Of a stretch of DNA of 64,000 nt, positions 32,192 to 42,462 are shown in pieces. The notes beneath the pieces are model-generated. The model saw nothing but the letters and a program-made list of their open reading frames with translations. It did not search any database and was not told the DNA's origin. The stretch covers positions 496,001 through 560,000 of the forward strand of contig CAWUFC020000001.1 of assembly GCA_963921335.3 (NCBI GenBank), read 5' to 3'. Every line of letters starts with the position of its first letter. The stretch's first letter is position 1. Position numbers and translations under genes: made by a program. This DNA comes from CAWUFC02 sp963921335. Lineage in GTDB: Bacteria; Pseudomonadota; Gammaproteobacteria; Pseudomonadales; Halieaceae.

Positions 32192-33343
32192 ATGGCAGCC
32201 TCGTCCTTTGAATCCCGCTACTCTCCCCTGATCATCCTCGCCTTGCTGGCGGCATTGGTGCTGGTTTCTGCCATGTGGGTGCTGGAGCGCGGTTCATCTG
32301 GCAACGTGGCCGTAGCGGCCTCGAGCGAGAGCAATAAAGGGGAGATCTACCGCTGGAAGATGGTGACCACCTGGCCCAAGAATTTTCCCGGCCTTGGCCT
32401 GGCGCCTGAGAATTTCGCCCGCATCGTCAATGAAATGAGTGATGGCCGCCTTAAGGTCCACGTCTATGGTGCCGGCGAGGTAGTGCCTGCTTTTGGAGTC
32501 TTTGATGCAGTCTCACAAGGGGTGGTCGAGATGGGCCATGGCGGCGCCTACTACTGGACCGGCAAGGTACCAGCCAGCGTGTTCTTTACCTCCGTGCCCT
32601 TTGGTTTTACCGCGCAGGAAATCAACGCCTGGATTCACTACGGCGAAGGGCTTGAGCTGTGGCGCGAGGCCTACGCGCCCTTTAACCTGATTCCGTTTTC
32701 CGGTGGCAACTCCGGGGTGCAAATGGGGGGTTGGTTCAACAAAGAGATCAACTCCGTCGAGGATCTGCGTGGCCTGAAAATGCGGATGCCCGGCCTGGGG
32801 GGTGAAATTCTCACCCGCGCCGGCGGCACGGCGGTGGTGTTGCCCGGAGGGGAGCTTTACACCTCGCTGCAAACCGGCGTGATCGACGCCACCGAGTGGG
32901 TGGGCCCGTACAACGACCTTGCCCTGGGTTTGCACGAAGTGGCCCGTTACTACTATTACCCCGGTTGGCATGAGCCCGGTTCCATGCTGGAATTCATCGT
33001 CAATCAGGACGCCTATAACCAGTTGCCGGCCGATCTTCAGGCGATCGTGAAATATGCCACCCGGGCCGTTAACCAGGACATGCTGGATGAATATACGGCC
33101 CGCAATAATCGAGCGCTGCAGACGCTGATTGAGGAGCACAATGTGCAGCTGCGGGCGTTCCCCGACGATGTCCTGTTGAAACTCAAGCAGTCCGCCGACC
33201 AGATATACGGCGAGATGGCGACCAAAGACCCAATGACGGCTAAGGTCTATGCCTCCTTCAGAGCCTTCCTGGATGATGTGTCCGAGTACCACCGCATCTC
33301 CGAGCAGGCCTATATCAATACCCGGCTCCTCGAAGAACCCTGA
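32192..33343 (+). CDS. dctP: TRAP transporter solute-binding protein (DctP family)
   Basis: 383 residues. An N-terminal hydrophobic segment (about 11-32) anchors or exports it; the mature part starts WKMVTTWPKNFPGLG, as in TRAP proteins for keto acids such as TakP. Conserved Arg in LKMRMPGLGG (near 195) contacts the ligand carboxylate; TGVIDATEWVGPYND follows. The matching permease genes dctQ/dctM are 2.2 kb away on the opposite strand. Confidence 0.88.
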   Translation: MAASSFESRYSPLIILALLAALVLVSAMWVLERGSSGNVAVAASSESNKGEIYRWKMVTTWPKNFPGLGLAPENFARIVNEMSDGRLKVHVYGAGEVVPAFGVFDAVSQGVVEMGHGGAYYWTGKVPASVFFTSVPFGFTAQEINAWIHYGEGLELWREAYAPFNLIPFSGGNSGVQMGGWFNKEINSVEDLRGLKMRMPGLGGEILTRAGGTAVVLPGGELYTSLQTGVIDATEWVGPYNDLALGLHEVARYYYYPGWHEPGSMLEFIVNQDAYNQLPADLQAIVKYATRAVNQDMLDEYTARNNRALQTLIEEHNVQLRAFPDDVLLKLKQSADQIYGEMATKDPMTAKVYASFRAFLDDVSEYHRISEQAYINTRLLEEP

Positions 33344-33431
33344 GACTGTCATGTTAAACCCGGCCGCGGCTTTTGCCCCGGCCTGCCTCCGCTTGTCTAT
33401 ACTGTTTCTGGTTTAAATCAGGAGTAATGCA

Positions 33432-35156
33432 ATGGCGGCAGCAAGCGGGAAGTGGTTGATTAAAGGCGGCATGGTGGTGGACGGTACGGGTGCCCAACCT
33501 GTGGCCGCTGATGTGCGCATCAGTGATGGTCTCATTACAGATCTCGGTCCTGATCTATCCGCCAGTGATGACGAACAGCTGGTTGATGCTTCAGGCTGCT
33601 ATGTCACCCCCGGCCTGATCGAAAGCCACACCCATTTCGATGGCACTATGTGGTGGCAGCCGGACCTCGACCCCCTGCCGGGCTGCGGTGTTACCACGGT
33701 CGTGATGGGCAACTGTGGTTTTGCTCTTGCACCTGTGCATGAGGACCCAGAGGTACAGGCCGAGGTTGTTAAAATCTTTTCCTTCTTTGAAGATATTCCC
33801 GAGGCGCCCTTTTTCAGTGAACTGCCCTGGAACTGGCGCCGCTGGTCTGAATATCAGCAGGCCATGGTCAGTCAGTGCCAGGTGCCTGCCAACTACGGCA
33901 CCTTTGTCGGCCATATTGCCCTGCGCCTGGCCGTGCTGGGCATGGAGGCCTGGGAGCGTGCCGCCACAGCGGATGAAATAGAGCGCATGGCAGAGCTACT
34001 TGAGGATGCCCTGGCCGCGGGTGCGCTGGGCATGTCGACCAACTTCCTCGACCACGACGGTAGCGATCGGCCCATACCCTCAATGCTGGCCGATGATGCA
34101 GAGCTGAAAGCCCTGTTCGAGGTGATGACGCGCTATCCCTCTGCGACGGTGCAAATTGTGATCGATACCATCATGCGATTTACCGGTGCAGATACCATGG
34201 AGCGCATTGCCAGTCTGACCGAGGGTATGGACGTTCGGGTGCAGTGGGCGGGTGTGCCCACCCTGCGCTGGCAAAAAGACTATGGCTTGCAGCAACCGAT
34301 TGTGGAGCTGCACGAGCGATTCAGTCGCGAAGGTCGCGATTTCTGGACTGGTTATGCCCATGTGCCCATTACGGTGACCGCCAGCATCCAGCAGTCCTTG
34401 CTGTTTGCCCAGTCCAACGAATATGTCTGGCACGAGGTGGTGACGGCAGAAACCGATGAAGCCAAGCGTGCCTTGCTCGCTGATGAGGATTGGCGCGCCC
34501 GGGCGCGGCACTCCTGGGACAATGAATCCCTGGAAACCTCATTTTTCCGCGAGCCGGGCCCCATGGTGCTGGATAACTCCGAGAATGAGGCTGGGCCCAT
34601 GGGCGTGACGCTTGGCGAATATGCCGCCGAATTGGGTCTGCATCCCTCGGACGCACTGGCCCAGTGGTTTCTCGACAATGGCCTGCAATCGACCGTCACC
34701 ATGCCGCCGTGGGAGAAGGATGACGACATGGTGGTGCGTTTAACCCGGGATCCGCTGGCGGTAGGCAATATCAACGACAGCGGAGCTCACGGCCAACTGT
34801 TTTGTGGCAGCGGCGACAATCTGTTGCTGTATACCGACTATGTGCGCAACGGCAAGCTCAATATCGAGGAGGCCGTGCACTGCCAGACCGGCAAGCTCGC
34901 TGATCATTTCGGGTTCACTGACCGGGGCATACTGGCTCAGGGCAAGCGCGCGGATATTACGGTGTTCAGCCTGGAAGAGATTGAGCGGCGCGACAAATAC
35001 AAGGTGTTTGATGTGCCTGACGGCAAAGGCGGCCTGACCTGGCGTTGGACTCGCGATCCCGCCCCCATGCGTTTGACCCTGGTGAACGGCGAAGCCACAT
35101 TCGCCAATGGCCAGAGCACCGGCGCGCGCCCCGGCGAAATGGTCAGCCCCGGCTGA
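33432..35156 (+). CDS. N-acyl-D-amino-acid deacylase family amidohydrolase
   Basis: 574 residues. Amidohydrolase barrel with metal ligands in ESHTHFD (65-70) and the family Cys in VMGNCGFALAP (near 95), as in D-aminoacylase. The small beta domain is formed by both ends; GQLFCGSGDN and RKA-type end LTLVNGEATFANGQ. Lies between the binding protein and the permease of the TRAP system, so its substrate may be what that system imports (inference). Confidence 0.82.
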   Translation: MAAASGKWLIKGGMVVDGTGAQPVAADVRISDGLITDLGPDLSASDDEQLVDASGCYVTPGLIESHTHFDGTMWWQPDLDPLPGCGVTTVVMGNCGFALAPVHEDPEVQAEVVKIFSFFEDIPEAPFFSELPWNWRRWSEYQQAMVSQCQVPANYGTFVGHIALRLAVLGMEAWERAATADEIERMAELLEDALAAGALGMSTNFLDHDGSDRPIPSMLADDAELKALFEVMTRYPSATVQIVIDTIMRFTGADTMERIASLTEGMDVRVQWAGVPTLRWQKDYGLQQPIVELHERFSREGRDFWTGYAHVPITVTASIQQSLLFAQSNEYVWHEVVTAETDEAKRALLADEDWRARARHSWDNESLETSFFREPGPMVLDNSENEAGPMGVTLGEYAAELGLHPSDALAQWFLDNGLQSTVTMPPWEKDDDMVVRLTRDPLAVGNINDSGAHGQLFCGSGDNLLLYTDYVRNGKLNIEEAVHCQTGKLADHFGFTDRGILAQGKRADITVFSLEEIERRDKYKVFDVPDGKGGLTWRWTRDPAPMRLTLVNGEATFANGQSTGARPGEMVSPG

Positions 35157-35184
35157 GTAGGCCGCTATCGGCCCTGCTGTATCC

Positions 35185-35580
35185 TCAGCCCTGGGACAGG
35201 GCTCGGGTACGCCCGTTTTCGTCGATGGCGACAAAAACAAATTCGCCCTCGGTGACTTTGATGGGCTCGCCGTCGTGCTTGGAGTTAATCCACACCTCAA
35301 CCACGATGCGAATTGAACTGCGACCCACGTCCAGCACGTCGGTATAACAGCTCACCACCGCGCCCACGTGCACCGGCGTCAGAAACGCCATGGAATCAAT
35401 CGCCACCGTGGCAACCCGGCCATTGGCCACATCGGCTGCAGCAATGCCGCCGGCCAAATCCATCTGCGACAGCAGCCAGCCACCAAAAATATCGCCATTG
35501 GCGTTGGTATCCCGTGGCATGGCGATGGTTTGCAGGGCTAGGTCGCCCTGGGGTAATGGGGTGCTGTCGATGTCGTTCAT
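35185..35580 (-). CDS. yciA: Acyl-CoA thioesterase YciA-like
   Basis: 131 residues. Hotdog fold with MPRDTNANGDIFGGWLLSQM (catalytic Asp/Asn region near 22-40) and VTEGEFVFVAIDENGR. YciA hydrolyses short to medium acyl-CoA. Same strand as the TRAP permeases, ten bases after dctM. Confidence 0.9.
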   Translation of the reverse strand: MNDIDSTPLPQGDLALQTIAMPRDTNANGDIFGGWLLSQMDLAGGIAAADVANGRVATVAIDSMAFLTPVHVGAVVSCYTDVLDVGRSSIRIVVEVWINSKHDGEPIKVTEGEFVFVAIDENGRTRALSQG

Positions 35581-35590
35581 GACCGATCTC

Positions 35591-36961
35591 TTATTTCAGT
35601 ACGGCAGGTAAGCTGGTTGCCAGTCCGGGCCAGACGATCAATAGCGCCAGCACCAGAAGCTGGATGATTATAAAGGGTATCGCCCCCCGGTAGATAGCGC
35701 CGGTAGGCAGTTCAGGAGGAGCTACACCGCGCAGGTAGAACAGGGCAAACCCAAAAGGCGGCGTCAGGAACGAGGTTTGCAGGTTGATGGCGATCATGAT
35801 GCCCAGCCAGATCGGGTCAATGCCCATTGCCAGCAAAATTGGACCGACAATCGGCACCACCACAAAGGTGATCTCGATGAAGTCGAGAATAAAGCCCAAC
35901 AGAAAGATCACCAGCATCACCACCAGGGTGGCGCCCAGGGCGCCGCCGGGCATGCCCTCGAAGAAATGCTGTATCAGCTCCTCGCCGCCAAAGCCGCGAA
36001 AAACGAGCGAGAACAGCGCAGCACCAATCAGGATCATGAACACCATGCAGGTGACTTCAGTGGTGTTGATGACGATCTCGTGCAGGACCTTGCGATTCAG
36101 TTTGCGTTTGCTGATGGCCAGCAACAGTGCCCCCAATGAGCCAACGCCAGCCGCCTCGGTGGGGGTGGCGGCCCCCGCCAGAATCGAACCCAGCACAGTG
36201 GCGATCAGCAACAAGGGTGGCAACAAGCCACGCAATAGCTGGCTTGCAGAGATGCGCTCGTAGTCGGTGACTGCCGGTGCAGCCGATGGCCTGATCCAGG
36301 CAACGGCCGTGACATACAGGATATACAGCGCCACCAACACCAGCCCCGGGCCAATCGCCCCAATAAACAGATCGCCCACGGACACCGTTTTGGGACTGAA
36401 AATATTCATCTTCAGCTGGGCCTGTTGATACGCACTGGACAGAATGTCGCCCAACAAAACCAGTGCGATGGAGGGCGGAATGATCTGGCCCAGGGTGCCT
36501 GTGGCCGCGATCGTGCCGGTAGCCAGGCTGGGGTCATAACCCCGTTTGAGCATACTGGGCAGCGATAACAGGCCCATTGTGACCACGGTGGCACCGACAA
36601 TGCCGGTGCTGGCGGCGAGCATAGCGCCCACAATGATGACGGAAATACCGAGACCACCGCGCAGGCGCGCAAACACACACGCCATGTTTTCCAGCAGCTC
36701 CTCGGCGATGCGGGACTTTTCCAGCACCACCCCCATCAGGATAAACAGGGGTACGGCGATGAGGGTGGTATTGGTCATGGTGCCAAACAGGCGGCCCGGC
36801 AGCGCGCTGATAAAGGATGGGTCAAAGGTCCCAAACAGGATGCCGCCACCGGCAAACAGCAGGGCTGTCCCGGCCAGGGTGAAGGCCACTGGAAAACCGA
36901 GCATCAGCAAGATACAGACGCAGGCAAACAGGTACAGCGACAGATAGCTCAGTTCAGCCAT
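35591..36961 (-). CDS. dctM: TRAP transporter large permease DctM
   Basis: 456 residues with about 12 membrane segments; GFPVAFTLAGTALLFAG near the start and the duplicated TGIVGATVVTMGLLSLP / GAATPTEAAGVG elements characteristic of DctM/IT-superfamily proteins. The catalytic membrane subunit. Its start overlaps the dctQ stop by one base. Confidence 0.93.
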   Translation of the reverse strand: MAELSYLSLYLFACVCILLMLGFPVAFTLAGTALLFAGGGILFGTFDPSFISALPGRLFGTMTNTTLIAVPLFILMGVVLEKSRIAEELLENMACVFARLRGGLGISVIIVGAMLAASTGIVGATVVTMGLLSLPSMLKRGYDPSLATGTIAATGTLGQIIPPSIALVLLGDILSSAYQQAQLKMNIFSPKTVSVGDLFIGAIGPGLVLVALYILYVTAVAWIRPSAAPAVTDYERISASQLLRGLLPPLLLIATVLGSILAGAATPTEAAGVGSLGALLLAISKRKLNRKVLHEIVINTTEVTCMVFMILIGAALFSLVFRGFGGEELIQHFFEGMPGGALGATLVVMLVIFLLGFILDFIEITFVVVPIVGPILLAMGIDPIWLGIMIAINLQTSFLTPPFGFALFYLRGVAPPELPTGAIYRGAIPFIIIQLLVLALLIVWPGLATSLPAVLK

Positions 36962-37470
36962 CAGTAGTCCTCTACCAGGAACAGGGCGTTGCGAAGCAGC
37001 TCAGCCAGCCCCTGCAAGGCGAGATTGATAGCCAATAGCGGGATCAGGGTTTTGAGCAGGTAGATGTAGGGCAGGCCCCCGGGCTCGGCGGAGGCCTCGC
37101 GGATCAGCCAGGCTTCGTGGACGAAGGGCCAGCTGACCAGCAGTACAAACACGCAAAAGGGCAGCAGAAACAGCACCGTACCCACCGCATTCACCCAGGC
37201 CTGACCCCGCGCTGAAAAGCGGCGGTAGAAAATATCTACCCGCACATGGCCACCGCGCTTGAAGGTAAAGCCTGCCGCCAGCATAAACAGGGCCGCGTGC
37301 ATGTAGGTCACCGACTCCTGGGTGGCCACAGAACCGAAGTCGAAGCCGTAACGTAACAACACCACAGCACAGGTCACCAGACACATGGCCAGGGCCAGCC
37401 AGGCCAGCAGGCTGCCGCAGGCTTCGGTATAGCGATCAATCAGCGCGATGGTCTTGCGCAAGGGCCCCAT
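36961..37470 (-). CDS. dctQ: TRAP transporter small permease DctQ
   Basis: 169 residues with four membrane segments and the DctQ pattern YGFDFGSVATQESVTYMHAA then GGHVRVDIFYRRF (near 80). First gene of the dctQ-dctM-yciA operon. Confidence 0.88.
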   Translation of the reverse strand: MGPLRKTIALIDRYTEACGSLLAWLALAMCLVTCAVVLLRYGFDFGSVATQESVTYMHAALFMLAAGFTFKRGGHVRVDIFYRRFSARGQAWVNAVGTVLFLLPFCVFVLLVSWPFVHEAWLIREASAEPGGLPYIYLLKTLIPLLAINLALQGLAELLRNALFLVEDY

Positions 37471-37575
37471 GGTCCGGTGTCTTTGTGATTATTGTTGAGC
37501 GGAGTATTATAGCGCGGCTGCCGCATGGCTACCCACACTCCGCCAGCACAAACTGCAAATCTGGAACGTACTAGC

Positions 37576-38349
37576 ATGTTGATTGTTATTTCCCCTGCCA
37601 AAACCCTTGATTACGAAACCCCGCCGGTGACTCGCAAGACCAGTCAGCCGGAGCTATTGGAGCGCAGCAGCGACCTGATTGAGGATGCGCGCAAGCTCAA
37701 CCCGGAGCAGATTCAGAAGCTGATGGGCATCAGTGACAAGCTGGCGCAGCTCAATCACGAGCGCTTTATGAACTGGGGAACCCCCTTCACCAAAGACAAT
37801 GCCAAGCAATCGATCCTGGCCTTCAAGGGCGATGTTTATACCGGCCTTGATGCAGAGACCATGAAAGCGGCGGATTTTGACTACGCCCAGAAGCACCTGC
37901 GCATCCTCTCCGGCCTCTATGGTGTGCTGCGCCCGCTCGACCTGATGCAGGCCTACCGACTGGAGATGGGTTTGAAATTTGCCAACCAGGGCGGCAAGAA
38001 CCTGTATGAATTCTGGGGTGAGGATATTACGGCGCGGCTCAACGCCCAGCTGAAAAGCCTCAAGTCTGAAGTTCTGGTCAACCTGGCCTCCAACGAATAT
38101 TTCAAGGCCGTTAAACCCAAAGCACTGAACGCTGAGGTCATTACACCGGTATTCAAAGACCTGAAAGGCGATAAATATCGCGTGATCAGCTTCTTCGCTA
38201 AAAAGGCCCGCGGCCAGATGGCCCGTTACATCATCGACAAGCGCCTGGATGACGTGGAGGCCCTCAAGAAGTACCGCGGCGATGGTTACCGCTACAACAA
38301 AGCTGAGTCCAGCGCCCGCGAGTGGGTATTCACACGGGATTCTGCCTGA
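37576..38349 (+). CDS. yaaA: Peroxide-stress protein YaaA (DUF328)
   Basis: 257 residues from the ATG at 37576, giving the family start MLIVISPAKTLDYETP; an ATG at 37525 adds 17 unrelated residues. E. coli YaaA has 258. It lowers intracellular free iron during peroxide stress by binding DNA/iron (known for the E. coli protein). Motifs: LNHERFMNWG, YTGLDAETM, LRILSGLYGVLRPLD. Confidence 0.92.
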   Translation: MLIVISPAKTLDYETPPVTRKTSQPELLERSSDLIEDARKLNPEQIQKLMGISDKLAQLNHERFMNWGTPFTKDNAKQSILAFKGDVYTGLDAETMKAADFDYAQKHLRILSGLYGVLRPLDLMQAYRLEMGLKFANQGGKNLYEFWGEDITARLNAQLKSLKSEVLVNLASNEYFKAVKPKALNAEVITPVFKDLKGDKYRVISFFAKKARGQMARYIIDKRLDDVEALKKYRGDGYRYNKAESSAREWVFTRDSA

Positions 38350-38352
38350 TCC

Positions 38353-39821
38353 ATGCAACAGCATACGGTAGCGATACTCGGTGCCGGCATGTCCGGCCTG
38401 TGTATGGCTATCAAGCTCAAAGAAGCCGGTGTGCACGACATCGTGCTGCTGGAAAAAACGGGGGGTGTCGGGGGCACCTGGCATGACAACACCTACCCGG
38501 GTGCTTGCTGTGATGTCGCCTCAGTGCTCTACAGCTACTCCTTTGAACCAAACCCTGACTGGAGCCGCGCCTACTCGCCACAGGCTGAGATTCTCGCCTA
38601 CTTCGAGCATTGCGCAGACAAATATCAACTGCGGCAGCACATCCGTTTTAACAGCGAGGTCACCTCAGCTGAGTATCGCGAGGCAACTGGCGACTGGTTG
38701 CTGACCCTGAGCAGTGGTGAACAGCTGTGCAGCCGGGTTCTGGTATCTGGCCTGGGCCAGCTCAACCTGCCACATACCCCGGAATTTCCCGGTCGTGAGC
38801 AGTTTGCCGGCGATAGCTTTCACTCAGCTCGCTGGGATCATTCGGTTGACCTGCACGGCAAGCGGGTGGCGGTGATTGGCAACGCCGCCAGCGCCATTCA
38901 GTTTATCCCCGTGATTGGTGAGCAGGCGGAGCAAGTCTATGTGTACCAGCGCAGTGCCAACTTTATCCTGCCGCGCAATGACCGGATGTACAGTGATGAA
39001 GAAAAGCGTCGTTTCCGACGCTGGCCATGGTTGCAACGGCTGTTGCGCTTGCGCTGGTATCTGCGTCAGGAACTGATCATGTTCGGTGCCATGCTCAAGG
39101 GCACGCTGCGGCGGGCCCTGATCGGCAAGATGGTGAAGGGCTACCTGGAGCAGACCATTAGCGATCCCCAACGGCGCGAGCAGCTTACCCCGGACTATCC
39201 TCTCGGCTGTAAACGCGCCCTGGTATCAGATGACTATTTACCGGCGCTGGAAAACCAGCCCATTGAGCTGGTGACTTCGCCCATTCGCGGTATTGATGCC
39301 ACGGGAGTTGAAACCGAGGACGGTATTGAGCGGCCCGTGGATGTGTTGATTTACGGTACCGGCTTTCGGGCCACTGAATTTCTTGCGCCGCTGGCGATTC
39401 GGGGCGAGCACGGACGCGATTTGAACGATGCCTGGCGCGATGGTGCCGAGGCCCATCGCGGGGCGTGGCGCTGGCGGGCTTCCCTAATTTTTTCATGTTG
39501 TACGGCCCCAACACTAACCTGGGACACAATTCGATTATCTTCATGGTGGAAGCCCAGGTGCGTTATGTCCGCCAATGTATACAGAAGATACTCAAGCAGG
39601 ACCTGAGGTCGCTGCAACCTGACGTAGAGGCACAGCAGCGTTACAACCACCGCATCCAGCAGGCGCTCAATCAAACCGTCTGGGGAGGCAGTTGCGGCAG
39701 CTGGTATAAGAACGAGGCCGGCCGAATCGTGAACAACTGGCCCTTCACCGCCAGTCGGTTCGCCTGGGAGATGCGCAAGGTGCACTTCGATGAATATGAT
39801 GCAGTGGCTGCAGAGCAGTGA
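38353..39821 (+). pseudogene. Baeyer-Villiger-type flavin monooxygenase, frameshifted
   Basis: Two frames form one FAD/NADPH monooxygenase. The first (38353 to about 39462) has GAGMSGLCMA (FAD, near 9), GGTWHDNTYPG, the NADPH loop IGNAASAIQF (near 176) and ends AEAHRG. The second (from 39465) resumes with AGFPNFFMLYGPNTNLGHNS, exactly what should follow. Two extra bases at about 39463-39464, or one missing base, break the frame; translation of the first frame would otherwise end at 39606. It may be a true pseudogene or a sequencing error, since the rest is intact. Confidence 0.82.
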
Positions 39822-40429
39822 TGGATCGCCCCTTTTCCCAGGCCTGCGAAAACAACAAACAAGCCATTCTCGAGGTGTTGCGCGAGGTCCTCTCTGACAG
39901 CGGTGAGGTGTTGGAGATTGGCAGCGGGACCGGCCAGCACGCCCGCTATTTTGCAGAACACTTACCTCACCTGAGCTGGCAGCCCAGTGATCTGGTGCAA
40001 AACCATGCCGGCATCCGCCAGTGGCTGGCCGACTATACCGGCGATAACCTGGCGCAGCCCCTGCAACTGGATGTCACCGAGCGGCCCTGGCCGCTGGAGA
40101 TAGGTGATGCCGTATTTACAGCCAACAGCCTGCACATTATGTCCTGGCGGTCGGTGCAATCGATGTTCGACTATCTGGCGGGCGCCGCGCCTACCCGCAA
40201 TGTGCTGGTTGTATACGGCCCCTTTAACTATGGCGGCGAATACACCAGTGAGAGTAACGCCCGCTTTGACCTGTGGCTGGCTGAACAGAGCCCTGACAGT
40301 GCCATTCGAGATTTTGAAGCAGTTGATGAGCTGGCGGCGCAGGCCGGCTATCGCCTGCAGGCTGGCTATGCCATGCCTGCCAATAATCGATGCCTGGTCT
40401 GGCGGAAAATGAGCCGAGTCAGTCAGTAA
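39821..40429 (+). CDS. DUF938 methyltransferase-like protein
   Basis: 202 residues from the ATG at 39821 (GTG at 39818 also possible). SAM-binding loop VLEIGSGTGQHARYFA (about 30-45), then WQPSD and ANSLHIMSW. DUF938 proteins are class I methyltransferases of unknown substrate. Overlaps the end of the convergent GNAT gene. Confidence 0.85.
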   Translation: MDRPFSQACENNKQAILEVLREVLSDSGEVLEIGSGTGQHARYFAEHLPHLSWQPSDLVQNHAGIRQWLADYTGDNLAQPLQLDVTERPWPLEIGDAVFTANSLHIMSWRSVQSMFDYLAGAAPTRNVLVVYGPFNYGGEYTSESNARFDLWLAEQSPDSAIRDFEAVDELAAQAGYRLQAGYAMPANNRCLVWRKMSRVSQ

Positions 40430-41588
40430 CCCGAAACGGTAGATACTCTGACGCGCTGTCGATGTAGCTCTCGATGTGAGGCTGTTCCCGCGCTGTAAAA
40501 TCAGCCACCGCCTCGCGCAGGCGTGGGTCGGCAATCCAGTGATTGGAACAGGTCACGATCGGAGTGAAACCGCGCTGGATCTTGTGTTCACCCTGGGCGC
40601 CGGGGTCAAAGCGTTGCAGCCCCTGTTCTATGCAGTATTCGATGCCCTGGTAATAGCAGGTTTCAAAATGCAGGCAGTCGAGTTCCTGCTGGCATCCCCA
40701 GTAGCGCCCAAACAGGGTATCGGAGGAGCGGAAATACAGGGCGCCTGCCACGTCTTCGCCGTCGCGACCGGCCATCACGAGTATGCATTGCTCTCCAATC
40801 GCGTCGCCCAGCCCCATGAAGAAGTCTCGGTTAAGGTAGCCTCCGTGACCGCTGCGTTTGGCATAGGTGAGCTGGTAGAACCGGTAAAAACGTTCCCAGT
40901 CTGCAGCACTGATCTCTTGCCCCTGCAGCCGTCGCAACTCGATGCCTTGTTCCTGCACCCGGCGCCGTTCCCGCTTGAGGGACTTGCGCTTGCGGCTGTT
41001 GAAGCTTGCCAGGAAGTCGTCAAAGTTGCTGAAGCTGTTATTAAACCAGTGAAACTGGCTGGCCAGGCGCCGGCTGGTGCCCAACTGCTCAAGCAACTCA
41101 CTGGCCTCGGTGTCCGGAAACAGCACATGCCAGGAGGATAGGTTATTGTCCTCGGCAAACTGTCGCACGGCCTGTAACAGGGCGGCATACACTGAGTGGC
41201 GGTCTTCTGCTTCAGCGATGCACAAGCGCGGTCCGGTTGCGGGGGTGAAGGGGGCTGCCGTGACCAGCTTGGGGTAGTACTCCAGCCCGCTGCGGTGCCA
41301 GGCGTCTGCCCAGCTCCAGTCAAAGACGTACTCACCGTAAGAGTGGCTCTTCAGGTAAAGCGGCATTAAAGCGATCAGCTGTTCGCCCCGGTACAGCGTG
41401 GCGTGACAGGGTTGCCAACCGCTTTCAGCATCGCAGCAGCCGGTTTGTTCAAGAAGGCTCAGGAATTCGTGACGAAGAAACGGGTAGTCGGTGCCGCTCA
41501 GCGCGTTCCAGTCTGCCGGTGAAATGTCCTGCAAACTGTTGAGAAAGCGAACTTCGAGTGCGTCAGCTGCCACTGGCGGCCAGCCCAT
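40419..41588 (-). CDS. GNAT-like protein (COG3146/peptidogalycan-type)
   Basis: 389 residues from the ATG at 41588; a GTG at 41573 is also plausible and both overlap the end of ubiA. Double-GNAT layout with RKRKSLKRERRRVQEQG (near 190), YAKRSGHGGYLNRDFF and QGEHKIQRGF. Family members are widespread and uncharacterised. Opposite strand to the DUF938 gene, with their 3' ends overlapping. Confidence 0.72.
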   Translation of the reverse strand: MGWPPVAADALEVRFLNSLQDISPADWNALSGTDYPFLRHEFLSLLEQTGCCDAESGWQPCHATLYRGEQLIALMPLYLKSHSYGEYVFDWSWADAWHRSGLEYYPKLVTAAPFTPATGPRLCIAEAEDRHSVYAALLQAVRQFAEDNNLSSWHVLFPDTEASELLEQLGTSRRLASQFHWFNNSFSNFDDFLASFNSRKRKSLKRERRRVQEQGIELRRLQGQEISAADWERFYRFYQLTYAKRSGHGGYLNRDFFMGLGDAIGEQCILVMAGRDGEDVAGALYFRSSDTLFGRYWGCQQELDCLHFETCYYQGIEYCIEQGLQRFDPGAQGEHKIQRGFTPIVTCSNHWIADPRLREAVADFTAREQPHIESYIDSASEYLPFRVTD

Positions 41589-42453
41589 AGTCCAGGGCGA
41601 CGCCGGCAAACAAGACCAGCCCAACGTAGTTATTGTGCAGGAAGGCCTTGAAACAGGCGTTGGCCTCGCGCTCCCTGATCAGGTATTGCTGATAGACGAA
41701 CAGGCCGGCAACGCCCAGCAGTGCCAGCAGGTAGATCCAGCCAAGATCAAAACGCTGGCCGGTCAACCACAGGGCCATGACCGTTAACACCTGCAGCGCA
41801 GCTATCATCATTTTATCCATATCACCGAACAGGATGGCGGTTGATTTGATACCCACCTTGCGGTCGTCCTCGCGATCCACCATGGCATATTCCGTATCGT
41901 AGGCGGTCGTCCACAGCAGGTTGGCAATAAACAGCAGCCACAATTCCACCGGCAACTCATTGCGCACGGCAGCAAAACTCATGGGGATACCCCAGGAAAA
42001 CGCCGCACCCAGTACCAGCTGGGGCAAGTGGGTGATACGTTTCATGAAAGGGTAGCTGGCGGCCAGTGCCACCGCAGCAAAAGACAGGAAGATCGTCAGG
42101 TTATTGGTGAACAGGACCAGTACAAAAGCAATCAGTCCAAGACCCGCCGCCAGCACCTGGGCTTCAAACGGGCTCACCTGCCCGGTGACCAGCGGTCGCT
42201 CTCGGGTGCGATCGACACCACCGTCCAGGTGTCGATCGGCAAGATCGTTGAGGATACAGCCGGCAGAGCGGGTCAGGAACGTGCCCAGGGTAAATATCAC
42301 CAGCAGGTGCACGGGTGGCATGCCTTCCGCAGCAATCCACAGGGCCGCCAGCGTTGGCCACAACAGCAACAAAGTGCCGATCGGCCGATCAAATCGAATC
42401 AGGTTGAGATAGGCGCTGAGGCGGGATGGATTGGTAGTCGGTACGTCGCTCAC
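41563..42453 (-). CDS. ubiA: 4-hydroxybenzoate octaprenyltransferase
   Basis: 296 residues, about eight membrane segments. Prenyl-diphosphate/Mg2+ motifs NDLADRHLD (69-77) and YDTEYAMVDREDD (near 192). Second step of ubiquinone synthesis. Nine bases after ubiC on the same strand. Confidence 0.95.
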   Translation of the reverse strand: MSDVPTTNPSRLSAYLNLIRFDRPIGTLLLLWPTLAALWIAAEGMPPVHLLVIFTLGTFLTRSAGCILNDLADRHLDGGVDRTRERPLVTGQVSPFEAQVLAAGLGLIAFVLVLFTNNLTIFLSFAAVALAASYPFMKRITHLPQLVLGAAFSWGIPMSFAAVRNELPVELWLLFIANLLWTTAYDTEYAMVDREDDRKVGIKSTAILFGDMDKMMIAALQVLTVMALWLTGQRFDLGWIYLLALLGVAGLFVYQQYLIREREANACFKAFLHNNYVGLVLFAGVALDYGLAASGS

Positions 42454-42462
42454 CCGAACAGC

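Noticed and set aside
32513..33352. 279-codon open frame on the minus strand
   Set aside because: Antisense shadow of dctP, with His- and Gly-rich composition typical of reverse frames.
37654..38484. 276-codon open frame on the minus strand
   Set aside because: Antisense to yaaA and the monooxygenase start; both have clear families.
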